Assembly (NCBI GenBank): GCA_965153355.1
Contig: OZ231127.1
Span: forward strand, 25,792,001 to 25,856,000
Length of the DNA: 64,000 bases
Origin: Flaccisagitta enflata
Lineage: Eukaryota; Chaetognatha; Sagittoidea; Aphragmophora
Reading direction: 5' to 3'
In this document: positions 54,707 through 64,000 of the stretch, piece after piece
Numbering within the stretch: position 1 is the stretch's first letter
Layout of the letters: the number at the start of each line of letters is the position of its first letter
Notes under the pieces: model-generated
Databases searched by the model: none
What the model was told of the DNA's origin: nothing
What the model saw: the letters and a program-made list of their open reading frames with translations, nothing else
Program-made: the position numbers and the translations under genes

Positions 54707-57700
54707 ATGGCAGTCCCTGACAATCCTACTTTACTTCAATGGAACAAAAGGCGAGGTAAGTTTTAGAGGTGAGGTTGCGTGCGAACTTTCAAGAGTCGAG
54801 CACGAAGGGACCCGATTAGCACCATACGCATCATGCAAACTCCATTGCGCCATTGTAGATCGAAATGCCAAAAGGAATGTGGGGGACATGTTGGAGAGCG
54901 ACCACGCCACATCGTCGGTGTTAAGCAGGGAAAAGACGGCATTGCGCCATGTATTCATGACAGAGACAGAAATACTAGGTTAATTCCGCGCATCGGGGTC
55001 CGCCCAAAAAACCCTGACTCTCCACCATTTTAGAAGTGTCATCGCTTCTGCTGCTGCATTGAATATGGTCACAAAGGTTGGGTGACATACCTAACTACCT
55101 GGTACGCCATACCAAACCAATTTTTGCTCCTCCAACTGCCCCTATGGGGTCCAAAACAGGGGTAGAAGGGCCTTTTTTGGCATGTCCCGATTTTGTCCCT
55201 GTAAGCAAAAAGCTAGTTTAAGCAATCAAAAAATGTCAAGCAGAGTCATCCCATAGCTTGTAAGCTATCTCTATCCTTCCATTGATATGTGCAAAAAATT
55301 TGAACTCAATAACTCAACTGCAAGACAAAAAAATATGACTTTGAATTATAATACTCTTCCCCTTCATTTTTCTGTCTTTTTTTTTTCAAAATGAGATAAG
55401 CCGACATTTTTTTCTGTAAGCCTATGATTGCTCAAACATTAAGCATTTTTTCTTTTGTCATTGCATAAACAACTAGTTGAACGACATTTCCTCCAAATTT
55501 CAAGGATTTTTTCCATTTCATTTTGGAGAAATCAACATTTTCCTAGAGCGTTACAATTCAAAGGTGCTCCTTGTTGGTGGTGTCACACTTGTGTCACACT
55601 ATGATTCATACTCTGTCAAGGCATAGTAACATGATTAACGGAAAACTCATCTACATGATGAGAAAGATGGTGAAATTCTGTACCTACACATAAAATTTCA
55701 ATTCTTAACTCTAATTCGTTTGGTCACAATGAAATTACAAAGTTGATCAGTACTGAAATAGGGAGTGAATTGTAACGCTCGCCGACAAAGCCTCGTAGTT
55801 AATTCTTTGTTTCCACACAGCGCTTCTCACACAAAGGCGCGATGCTTTTGTGCCTCAATTTAGTAAAAATCTTTAAAATTCAACTTGGCTTATCCAAAAA
55901 ACTATTTGAGCTAGCCCAACGAAATTTTGCATGGTTGTTACCTAGATCAAGAAGGTTCTTCACCTATATTCTGGTGTGTCTTAAAGAATGCCGAGGAGTC
56001 CAGACAGACCAACCAACCTACCAGAAAAAAAATTGAAAAAACGGCATAACTTTTGAAATAATTGTCCGATTTGGTTGAAATTTTGCATGAAGCTTCCGTT
56101 AAAGATACCTCGTCACTGGCATGAAACAGAGCTTGGCAAAATTTTTTTTTCCTCCAACAACCCACCCAGCCAGAAATGGTACTTATAGAGATTTTTTCAA
56201 AAAACTCAATTTTTTTTAGAAAAATTCAGAAACATGATCATACATGATTGCTTGAACATATTCATCAAGAATTTGACGGTCATATTGATTTCTTCATTGT
56301 ATTTAACTAAATTCATTATTAGTATGTTTGCAAACAGATGTGTAATTAGGCCTAATTTGTATGAAAAATGAGCTCACGTAAGAAAATCCAAGTATCAATT
56401 CATACATGATACAAGGTTAGCTACACGATGATGTATGGTTTTGTTCAATTTTTAGCATTTTGAAATTGATGGATTTCACTCCTTCCACGGACCCTTTTCC
56501 ATGACATTAACCACTACATGCCTCAATCGTCGAAAGAATGTCCCTGTGCAATACACGCCGGAAGAAATCACCTTTTTCATCCTACTCACGTCGGTGACTG
56601 CGGCGGCAGACCCAACTTCATAAAATCTCCGAAGCCCTCAATAATGATAGGAATGGAGTTGAACGAGAGAAGCCGCTTCGATGACATCCATGTGCGCCAG
56701 TTGCAACTTAATAACGCAGGTTGGCTGCAATGATTGAAGGTTTAAAGCGGAAAGATAAAGGGTGAAAAGGTGTACTTTGAAATTAAGTTTATGCATATGT
56801 ACCGATAATTCATGGATATCATGAAATGAATAAAGCCCTACTCATCGCATGGCTCACACCGAAATAATATGCTGTTCGTAAGAACACTTTTATGATGTCC
56901 ATAAGAACAACTACACAATCATTAAAGGCCCTCCCAAAGCCAGTTTCTCTAAGAAAAGCTGAAACGACGTCATGATGCAAACATGCATTGCATATTTCCG
57001 GCCTTAAAAAAACCTGTATGATTTCTACTTCAGATCTGGAGCAACAAAATGTTCAACTAGCGCACAAATTCGCATCGGCCCAAGAGAAGATCGAAGAGAT
57101 GCGTCGGAAACTTAGCTCGCAAAAGTCACCATCGCCGTCGAATCAAGGTATCCACGCTCCATCGGGGCACAACGACATCGCCAAAGACGAATTGAGGGAA
57201 CTGCTTCTCCGACGACTACGCGGGAATGACAAAAATCAAGAACCATCCTTGTCCCGTGTCACGGCCATATCATCAGCGGCGTCACCAGCTTTGACAGTGC
57301 CATTCGACCGTGTCCCCATGGCCGGGACTTCGTCGCCAGACGCTGCGTATCTTAGGCGGTCAACGGAATCGGAAAGAGGTGAAGAACAGAGGACGGCAGG
57401 ATGGGATGAGAAACTGAAAACGCTACAAAACGAGAAGAGTCAACTGGAAAAAGCCTTGCTTGAAAGGGACGCGGAGTTAGCCGCATTGAGGCAAAAAGAA
57501 AACTCCCTTTCCGTCGGATGCGACAAGTAACGAGGATTTTTTTTTTTTTTAAGTTTTAAAACACACCTTACTCCAGACAACTAAGCGTATATGGACACAA
57601 GCGGACTTAACCAGAAGTCCTTGTCAACTAACCATCTTTGATGACACTAAATGCGCAAATCAGCGCGAGCATTTATGTTCTCATAATACTGATCCACACG

Positions 57701-60700
57701 TTACCATCACTTTTCCCCAAACCAGACTGCGTTCCGAATTGGAATCAACGACGACGATGTTGAACGAATCTCGCGGTTCACTTGAGCAGATGACGAGATC
57801 TCAGGGCGCTTTGAAGGAATCTCTCGGGTCTACTCAAAAGACGAGCGAGTCCATAGTCGTCAAGTTACAGGTGCGTTACTCGTGGCAATAGAGCCGGGTT
57901 CACAGCTGAACCCTTAGTAGCGCGTAGATAGTCACAAACGTGACTCTTAAAATGTTTTAGATAGATCGCCAAGTAAATAGTGCGCGTAACAATTATAAAT
58001 TTATTCTCATTTCCTGCGCCCATTTGTCCTTTGAATTCTCCATGACTATTGCCTGTCTTAAGCGACATTCATTATCAGGAAATTTCTGGGAGAATCTTAT
58101 TAATCCCACTATCATTATTTTTATCATAAGCATTCATAGCACTGCTTTCAAAAAAATTCTCAGTGGAAAGTCTTATAACTGGGTTTTTCTGCATTTTTGA
58201 GCAATATTGGGGTGTAGGAGCATGTAACAAGCAAAAACGAAATCATTCCCCGAGCGCTTTTTGAGTAATCTTCAAAATAGAAAAAAAATTAAACCAATTT
58301 TGATGCAGATTCTAATGAGTTGTATTGACTCATTTTTGGATTCCTTATTGTTAATCTATACATAATTTCCTTTCATTTGATAGGTCACACTATATGGTTT
58401 TATAGAGAAATCAGGTTTTCAAATTTTGAGCCACCGTTACTTTTTTGTAACGGTGACTTCAAAAATGCAAAAGTATAGAGTGCGACCTATCAAATAAAAG
58501 GGAATTTTGCATAGATTAACAATATGGAATCAAAAATTTAGTCAACACATCCCAGAAGAATCTGCATTGGAATTAGGTCTATTTTTTTCTGATTTTGAAG
58601 ATTACACAAAAAGCGCTCAGGGAATGATTTTGTTTTTGCTAGTTATATCCTCTTACACCCCAATACTGCTCAAAAATGCAGAAAAACCCACAGTTATATG
58701 ATTTTTCACTCAGAATTGTTTTAGAAGCACAGTGATAGATAGCACTCTTTGAAATATAAAATTCAGCTCATGAAAATGACATCTCACATTAATCATTAAT
58801 GAATTAAGTCACTGACGCTAAGATACCCTGAAAATGAATGACTTGACTTTCTTACTCATCCCGCGCGTAGAGCACGACAGAAGACCTCAAGGTAACCTGG
58901 ATAATGCCGGTGTTTCCATGCATTCTTCCAATATCATCTTCATTGAAAAAATGCAACAACCTTTTTGGCACCGAACAACTGAACTGTCGATCACCATTTA
59001 AGTTGCCCACCAAATGAAAACTGAATTCAGAATGCTACACGACCTGAATCGAAAATATACGAAGTCCGACAAAAAGTCACCATCCTCAACTGTATTTACT
59101 CACTGCATTTCAGCAAACACCAGACTGATCAGTATTCACGCGACTGAACTAATCTCTAATTGTTCTGAATTCATCCAGGAGGCAGAAACGAATTGGCGGC
59201 AATTAGAAAACGTCAAAGGCCAGATTGATGAGGAGCTGAATTCTACAAGAGCCCAAAAAGAGGACCTCGTCCATCAGGTAAAACTCTATCCATAGTGAAC
59301 GTTGATGGCCAAAATGAGTGAGAAATGCACATCCTTGATACGCATGAGAGCAGCCAAACCTACGGTTTCATCCTTTTTCCAACAGATTGCATTTTTAGAA
59401 GAGAAAGTTCTCTCTGACAATGCAGAGAAGAACAAACTCAGCGAGCAAAATCAGAAGTTGGAGACACAATGCAGTCAAATGGACGCTATCCATCAGGTTT
59501 TTAGTTCCTATTCTCATGTATAGAATCTAGCCAGGGATTATTTTTAATGTGTTACTGCACCAATGAGAATATCGTTAAGATGGATCGTTCGTCACTCAGG
59601 CACTACGGCAGCAATTGGCGACCATGGAATCTATGTGTACTTCGATTCAAAAGAAGAAGCAAACCATAAAGGGCGACATGAAAGACCAATTAAATGACTT
59701 GTATCGCAGAATAGACGTTCTTAGCGCCGAGAAAACCTCGCTGCTGGTAAGAAACCCGTTTTATTTAGGCCCTTCATCAATGTCACTACATAAACGTAAA
59801 CTATTTATTCGTTTGATCATTGATTTTAGCTAAAGAACGAGTCGATGAAAACTCAATTTGACGAGACCCAAAAATTGCTGACGGCTCTACGAATTGAGCA
59901 CAATGAATTGCAAACTGCCACCAAAGACAAAGACGCGAAAATCAATCACTTGGAGAAGAAGTTGGCGAAAATAACGGAAACACGCGACGGTGAGAAACGA
60001 GCGCGGAAAGAAACAGATCGAAGCCTTCTTCAAATCAGACAAGAAAATCAGGCCCTCGTCAACGAGCTAGACTCGGTCAAACAGGTACGGAAATGTTCAC
60101 CCGATGGAGAATACAGAAATGCCTCAATTTTTTTGATGAAAAGCAGAATTGCAAAAACACTTAAGATCAGATTAAGTTTAACTACAAATGGGCTCATGTC
60201 ATGGTTATTGAATCGTTGTTATAAGGATCGACATTCTTTTTAATCAAAATCAACTGGTCAGCATTGACAGTATTGACTTGCATTTTGTTTTCTGGTTAGA
60301 TACATGAAGATCTTCTGGTCCGATGCTGTAGCTCTTTTAACGCATATTGAATAATTTTTAGAACTTATTTTTTGCTAAACGAAACTTTATATTCTGCGAA
60401 CTGATCAAGGCATTTTAACCTAATGTAATGGGAGATCTTATAACCAACAGAACTTGACGGAGGTTCAATCGTCCGCGTCTCGCCATGAAGCAGAAACGCT
60501 ACGTTGGGCGTCGACGGCCGATCAGCTCAAAACGCAATTGGAGGCTAAAGACTCCCGAGAAAAGTGGGCGGAGAGTAAAGTGGCGGAATTGGAAAACAAA
60601 TTCAAACAGGTGTGGATCAGACCGCAGGAAATGTTGCAGAGACTAAGGAGGGGAAGAAGGATTTCATTATTTACCTAGCGAAAGAATCGATTTAGCACCA

Positions 60701-61113
60701 ACACGCTTAACCAATCTTTGCCGTATCTATATGACTAAATTCCGCAGAGAGAGGACGACCTGCTTCAGGAGAGCGCCAAAAATCAGGCTATGCAGCATCG
60801 TATCCGCTCTGTGGAAGGCGAGAACGAATGGCTGAAAGGAATGTTGAGGATCGTGAAACAGTCGGCCATGGCCACGGCTGGCAGCGGAAGTAATGGAGCG
60901 CTCTCCATTGAAGACCGCACCTTCCCGACCGACGCCGGAATCCGGAAAGCCGGCGTCGGCGCCGCCGAGGGTCGCCTCGTGACGGGTGATTCCATCGCCA
61001 GCGTCAATGTGGGGTCGATGAAGACACCCCCTGAGTCACGTGAGGCGATAACGGAGCCCGTGAGACGCAAGGGGAGTCCCGTCGGAAGGGCGATAAGAGA
61101 TTCTGCCATTTAG
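54707..61113 (+). CDS. Coiled-coil protein, 607 residues, family not identified
   Basis: Nine exons with canonical splice sites and consistent phase: 54707-54755, 57034-57526, 57726-57870, 59179-59277, 59386-59496, 59600-59746, 59830-60084, 60451-60609, 60748-61113. The start MAVPDNPTLLQWNKRR joins the next exon at DLEQQNVQLAHKFASA. Residues about 17-45 are coiled coil. Residues 46-140 are Ser/Pro-rich and probably disordered (LSSQKSPSPSNQ, ISSAASPALTVP). Residues about 150-520 are almost continuous heptad coiled coil (LEKALLERDAELAALRQKE; KINHLEKKLAKITETRDGEK), and the last 90 are Ser/Gly/Arg-rich. A centrosomal, ciliary or Golgi scaffold is plausible for such an architecture but I recognise no family. 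A short exon could be missing in the 1.3-kb intron 3 or 2.3-kb intron 1. Intron 3 contains a 597-bp fold-back element. Confidence 0.8.
54756..57033. other. Intron 1 of the coiled-coil gene
   Basis: 2.3 kb without a clear exon. It has A/T-rich repeat-like sequence with phrases such as TTTTGCATGAAGCTTCCGTT that resemble the 4.8-5.1 kb stretch. A plus frame at 56518-56733 with Cys-rich GDCGGRPNF composition has no acceptor or donor that fits the gene phase. Confidence 0.45.
58139..58735. mobile_element. 597-bp fold-back element in intron 3 of the coiled-coil gene
   Basis: Left arm from GCACTGCTTTCAAAAAAATT and right arm to TTTTAGAAGCACAGTGA pair almost to the centre (CCACCGTTAC / GTAACGGTGA at about 58431-58455). 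TA lies on both outer sides. Shared inner phrases are GTTTTTCTGCATTTTTGAGC and GCTCAAAAATGCAGAAAAAC. CACTG-type ends with TA fit a Tc1/mariner-like MITE. Confidence 0.88.
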
Positions 61114-61235
61114 ACAGTGCCTACGTACTAATTACAGCGGCTTGGTCTTAACTGATAGTTATTTTACAACAAATATGCCAATAAGCCATAAATCAACAAA
61201 TATGCCAATGAGCCATAAATCATTAAATTGAATCA

Positions 61236-61330
61236 GCTTTTAGTTGCGAATTTGCAAATAAGCCTTTGTCTGTTCGTCGGTCCGTCGTCGGTCCGTCTTC
61301 AGTCCATCCATCGGAACCGTTTGATTTGAT
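61236..61330 (+). mobile_element. HSE head fragment, GTTGC subfamily
   Basis: TTTTAGTTGCGAATTTGCAA head and cassette TCGGTCCGTCGTCGGTCCG, TCCATCCATCGG; the tail is missing. It starts about 120 bp after the coiled-coil gene stop, so it may lie in that gene's 3' UTR. Confidence 0.75.
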
Positions 61331-62164
61331 GATTTCATCCCCTCTAATGGGTGCCTTACTGCCGACTGCCGAGCATTATTATATACAATGTATATTATAC
61401 ATGTTTGTAGATAGAAACTTTTTAAAAAGACCAATTTTTGTTACCAATTTATACAAATCCGATCATGGGCGGATGGTTCATACACTTTCACAGGGCACTT
61501 CATTTGAACTTCGTCGTTTTGATTGTCCATTTTGAACATATGCTTGGTTGCATTCATAAAGCGTCCATATCGACACCAAGACTTTTCTACAGAATTGAAT
61601 GAGGCCGATGAACTGAAGGAGGCCAAAGCAAAGGTTCAGTCAATACCAGTTTTGCTAGCTAGTTTACTCGTCATGGCAAGAGTTATCATCTCCTTTATCT
61701 GGAAAAGACCGGATAGATGTGAGCAAGGCAATAAAAAGTGTCATATGTAAAAACGTACAAAAAGTTGTTTTTTAAGCGTTGAGATTAAATACTAATATAT
61801 AGCGGAGAAGCAGTACGTATTGAGGTACAAGATAATTGGTGGATGGCGTGACAGGAGGCAAGGGTAAAGAAACGCCGATAGAGTGAATGCAGCTTGCTGA
61901 GGATCGAGTACGGGAGGGGACTAAAGTGACATGGTGAATCAAAGGACTGCATTGGGTCAATAGAAACGGGTGCTGCAGCGAAACAGTGCGTGACAAGATG
62001 TACATGCAATTCGAAACTGAAGGCATCCGGGGGTGGTTAGCCATTGGAATAATGGGATGTAGGCATGTAGCCATTAGGCTGACTAGATTTAAAAAGAAGC
62101 ATAAGGCACAAAAGCCAATTCTTTTACTCACCATCAATTAATTTTAAAAATATTGATTTTTTTA
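61331..62164. other. Intergenic, no supported gene
   Basis: Unique sequence with short frames only. Nothing recognised. Confidence 0.45.
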
Positions 62165-62315
62165 TAATTTTTAATTGCGTACATGCGACTCAATAACCCA
62201 CGTTGTCCGTCAGTCAGTTGGTCAATTGGTCACATTTTACTTTCTACATGATTTTGTTTTTTTGACCTCATTGCTTATACCCAAATGGTCTAGTGACCTC
62301 AAATATGGCCCCTTT
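62165..62315 (+). mobile_element. HSE copy, GTCGCGTGC type, 3' end replaced
   Basis: TTTTTAATTGCGTACATGCG head, GTCAGTCAGTTGGTCAATTG cassette, TTTTGACCTCATTGC, CCAAATGGTCTAGTGACCTC and ATATGGCCCC. The sequence then changes to the TTTGATTTAAAAGATTAAAA repeat, so the tail and terminus are missing. Confidence 0.8.
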
Positions 62316-62384
62316 GATTTAAAAGATTAAAAGATTAAAAGAAATATGGCCCCTTTGATTTAAAAGATTAAAAGATTAAAAGAT
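62301..62384 (+). repeat. About 40-bp direct duplication
   Basis: AAATATGGCCCCTTTGATTT plus AAAAGATTAAAAGATT occurs twice in tandem at the broken end of the HSE copy. Confidence 0.85.
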
Positions 62385-62559
62385 TTAAAAATACTTGTCA
62401 TATCAAAAAATCCTGTTGCACATTATACTCATACTGAAAATTATTATTTAAATTGTCATTCCTCTAAAAAAAAGTTTTTCAGTTCAATATACAGCAATTA
62501 TCCCAAGAATTGGGTCCTTTAATCAAAATGAATAGGGATTTGTCCCATCCAAAGAAAAA

Positions 62560-62690
62560 ACCGGGGATAACCCGCGACTTGCCAGTCGGTATATCCATCT
62601 GTCGGTCAATCAGTCCATCACATAAGTTAACCCGGCCCACCCGCACGCGACTAGGGTTGCCGCGTATTCGCCATGTTCGGCCTTGTTACA
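62560..62690 (+). mobile_element. HSE copy, GTCGCGTGC subfamily, diverged
   Basis: ACCCGCGACTTGCCAGTCGG head remnant, TCTGTCGGTCAATCAGTCCA cassette, tail CCCGCACGCGACTAGGG, terminus CGCCATGTTCGGCCTTGTT. It ends 8 bp from the stop codon of the exon at 62698. Confidence 0.8.
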
Positions 62691-62697
62691 CAGTAGA

Positions 62698-62844
62698 TCA
62701 GTCTTCGGCCGGTGGTTCCTCCGCGACTTCGCCTTCTTCTCCCTCTCTGGTGGTGGGAGTGGTGGCGAGATCTTTCTCCACGGTTTTCGGGCGAATTAGT
62801 TGAATCATCGGAGTTTCTTGATAAAGAAGCTGGATTTGCGTCAC
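62698..62844 (-). CDS. Last exon of an unidentified minus-strand gene
   Basis: A good acceptor (CCTCCCTTCAG) is followed by 48 codons and a TGA: VTQIQLLYQETPMIQLIRPK then TVEKDLATTPTTREGEEGEV and an acidic C-terminus ending EEPPAED. The phase is 0. The composition (amphipathic then acidic tail) is protein-like and non-repetitive. Upstream exons would lie to the right, but none is recognised up to 64000, where fold-back sequence and simple repeats intervene. I do not recognise the family. An HSE copy lies 8 bp downstream of the stop and would fall in the 3' UTR. Confidence 0.5.
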   Translation of the reverse strand: MTQIQLLYQETPMIQLIRPKTVEKDLATTPTTREGEEGEVAEEPPAED

Positions 62845-63123
62845 CTGAAGGGAGGTCATACAAACAAAACGAGGGGAGGCTACAAGTCGAAAAAAAACTA
62901 GATCGAAAGGATGTTATCTCTAAGAGATAATATTTGACTTTATTGGACAAGTAAGCCTAATCCGAAAATAATCCGATGGAAACGTAAAACGCCACGGGGG
63001 TTTGCGGCTAAAGAAAAGTCCACTATTTTACAGTCGGGACCCTAATAAGAGCGGAGGAGGGACCCAAAGTTTTAGCATCGCCCCCTACAGCTTAAATGGC
63101 TCAAACATTCTTCTCATTTGCTA

Positions 63124-63342
63124 TGGCGGTTTATACCTCAGGTGAATACAATTGGCGCCACCGTGGCGATTTTGGAATTTCCACCTAGAACACCCTTAGA
63201 TTTCGCAAAATCACCCTGAGGGGCCCCAAAAAAATCTAACAATTTTTTCTTCAATTTTGATAATTTGGGGGTGCTCTAGGTGGAAATTCAAAAATTGCCG
63301 CGGTGGCGCCACTTGTATCCACCCAAGATATATTCCGCCACA
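63124..63342. repeat. Fold-back element with GGCGCCACCG core
   Basis: Arms GGCGGTTTATACCTCAGGTG, AATTGGCGCCACCGTGGCG and GCCGCGGTGGCGCCACTTGT, AGATATATTCCGCC pair, with inner TTTCCACCTAGA / TCTAGGTGGAAA. Same core theme as 23179 and 46686. Confidence 0.82.
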
Positions 63343-64000
63343 GGACAATATCGGCAACAGACTCACACTTGGCCTTGAAAAAATCACATTTTTAGAATCA
63401 GATGTTTCTGGTTGACTATGAGAGAATCGTGAACCTTTATGTCCGGGGGATGGGATTTGGGTATTGCCGAAGCTTAATGGCCCCCTATCTCTCCCCCCTG
63501 GCCACCCTATCTCTCCCCCCCTGGCCACCCAAGGGGGGGGGTAGTGGGGAAAATTTTTTTTGAAAAAAAAGTTAGTCTCAATCAATTCAAAATCATACGA
63601 AACGTTTAAAAATCTTGTGTTCTAAAATTGACTTTTTTTTTTCATTTTTGACTTTTTTTTCATAAGTCGGTGCATAAGTGGGGTAGCGACCAGCAGGTGT
63701 CCCCCTGCCCCCGAGGCTGGTCTCGCGTAAATGAAAGCTTCATGATTCACATGCTAGGTTTTAATTAAGTAAGTATTCACACAAAATTTTGTGAGAATTG
63801 GGTGAGGGGTTCTCAAGATATCATTACCAACGTTGGACGAAAATCGAATAAGGCGATTCGCGTGTAAATTGTGGAAAAATAGTAATTGTCCGAAATTCAA
63901 TTTTCTCCCCTTGAAGTGTGAAAACCGGAACAAATCAAGCCAAATTCATTTTGATTGCAATTCTCTAGTTTGAGCCAAACACTTCAGGGTCATTGCTATT
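63343..64000. other. Right edge, no supported gene
   Basis: C- and G-runs (TCTCCCCCCTGGCCACCC twice, 63490-63535), A/T runs, and unique sequence to the edge. No exon recognised. Confidence 0.45.

Overview
This window is nuclear DNA of an animal. The genes are split by short GT-AG introns, telomere-type (TTAGGG)n tracts occur, and the recognisable genes are metazoan-type NOP56, thioredoxin, fructosamine-3-kinase, mitochondrial L33 and an NCLX-type Na+/Ca2+ exchanger. The species cannot be named from the sequence. The very dense load of short non-autonomous elements and satellites points to an invertebrate with a repeat-rich genome.

Layout. Positions 1-34,300 hold no gene I can support. They contain more than twenty copies of one short dispersed element, several fold-back elements, microsatellites, a 4.8-kb array of a 154-bp satellite (25.5-30.3 kb) and 1.8 kb of degenerate telomere-like repeat (30.3-32.2 kb). 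From 34.4 to 54.2 kb five genes lie head-to-tail on the minus strand. In transcription order from the right these are MRPL33 (54.2-54.0), FN3K (53.9-51.9), thioredoxin (51.6-51.0), NOP56 (50.3-44.3) and NCLX/SLC8B1 (39.5-34.4; its second half is not in the window). On the plus strand, divergent from MRPL33, is a nine-exon gene for a 607-residue coiled-coil protein (54.7-61.1 kb). The last exon of an unidentified minus-strand gene lies at 62.7-62.8 kb. I rebuilt exon structures from splice sites and reading phase. NOP56, thioredoxin, FN3K and the coiled-coil gene each join into one open frame.

The genes are housekeeping and do not form one pathway: rRNA modification (NOP56), redox (thioredoxin), deglycation (FN3K), mitochondrial translation (MRPL33) and mitochondrial Ca2+ export (NCLX). 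The close spacing of MRPL33 and FN3K (90 bp) and of FN3K and thioredoxin (289 bp) is unusual against the loose, repeat-filled surroundings.

The most unusual feature is the short dispersed element, called HSE here (hairpin-ended short element). It is usually 130-200 bp and begins with a perfect hairpin or palindrome after a T-run. A variable string of GGTC/CGTC-type tetramers follows, and it ends in ..CCGGCCTTGTT. It has no terminal inverted repeat. In at least four subfamilies the head hairpin sequence has changed together with a complementary copy near the tail. This covariation suggests that head-tail pairing is under selection, either for folding or for recognition by a mobilising enzyme. 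In the feature list, '+' for an HSE means it reads head to tail on the + strand.
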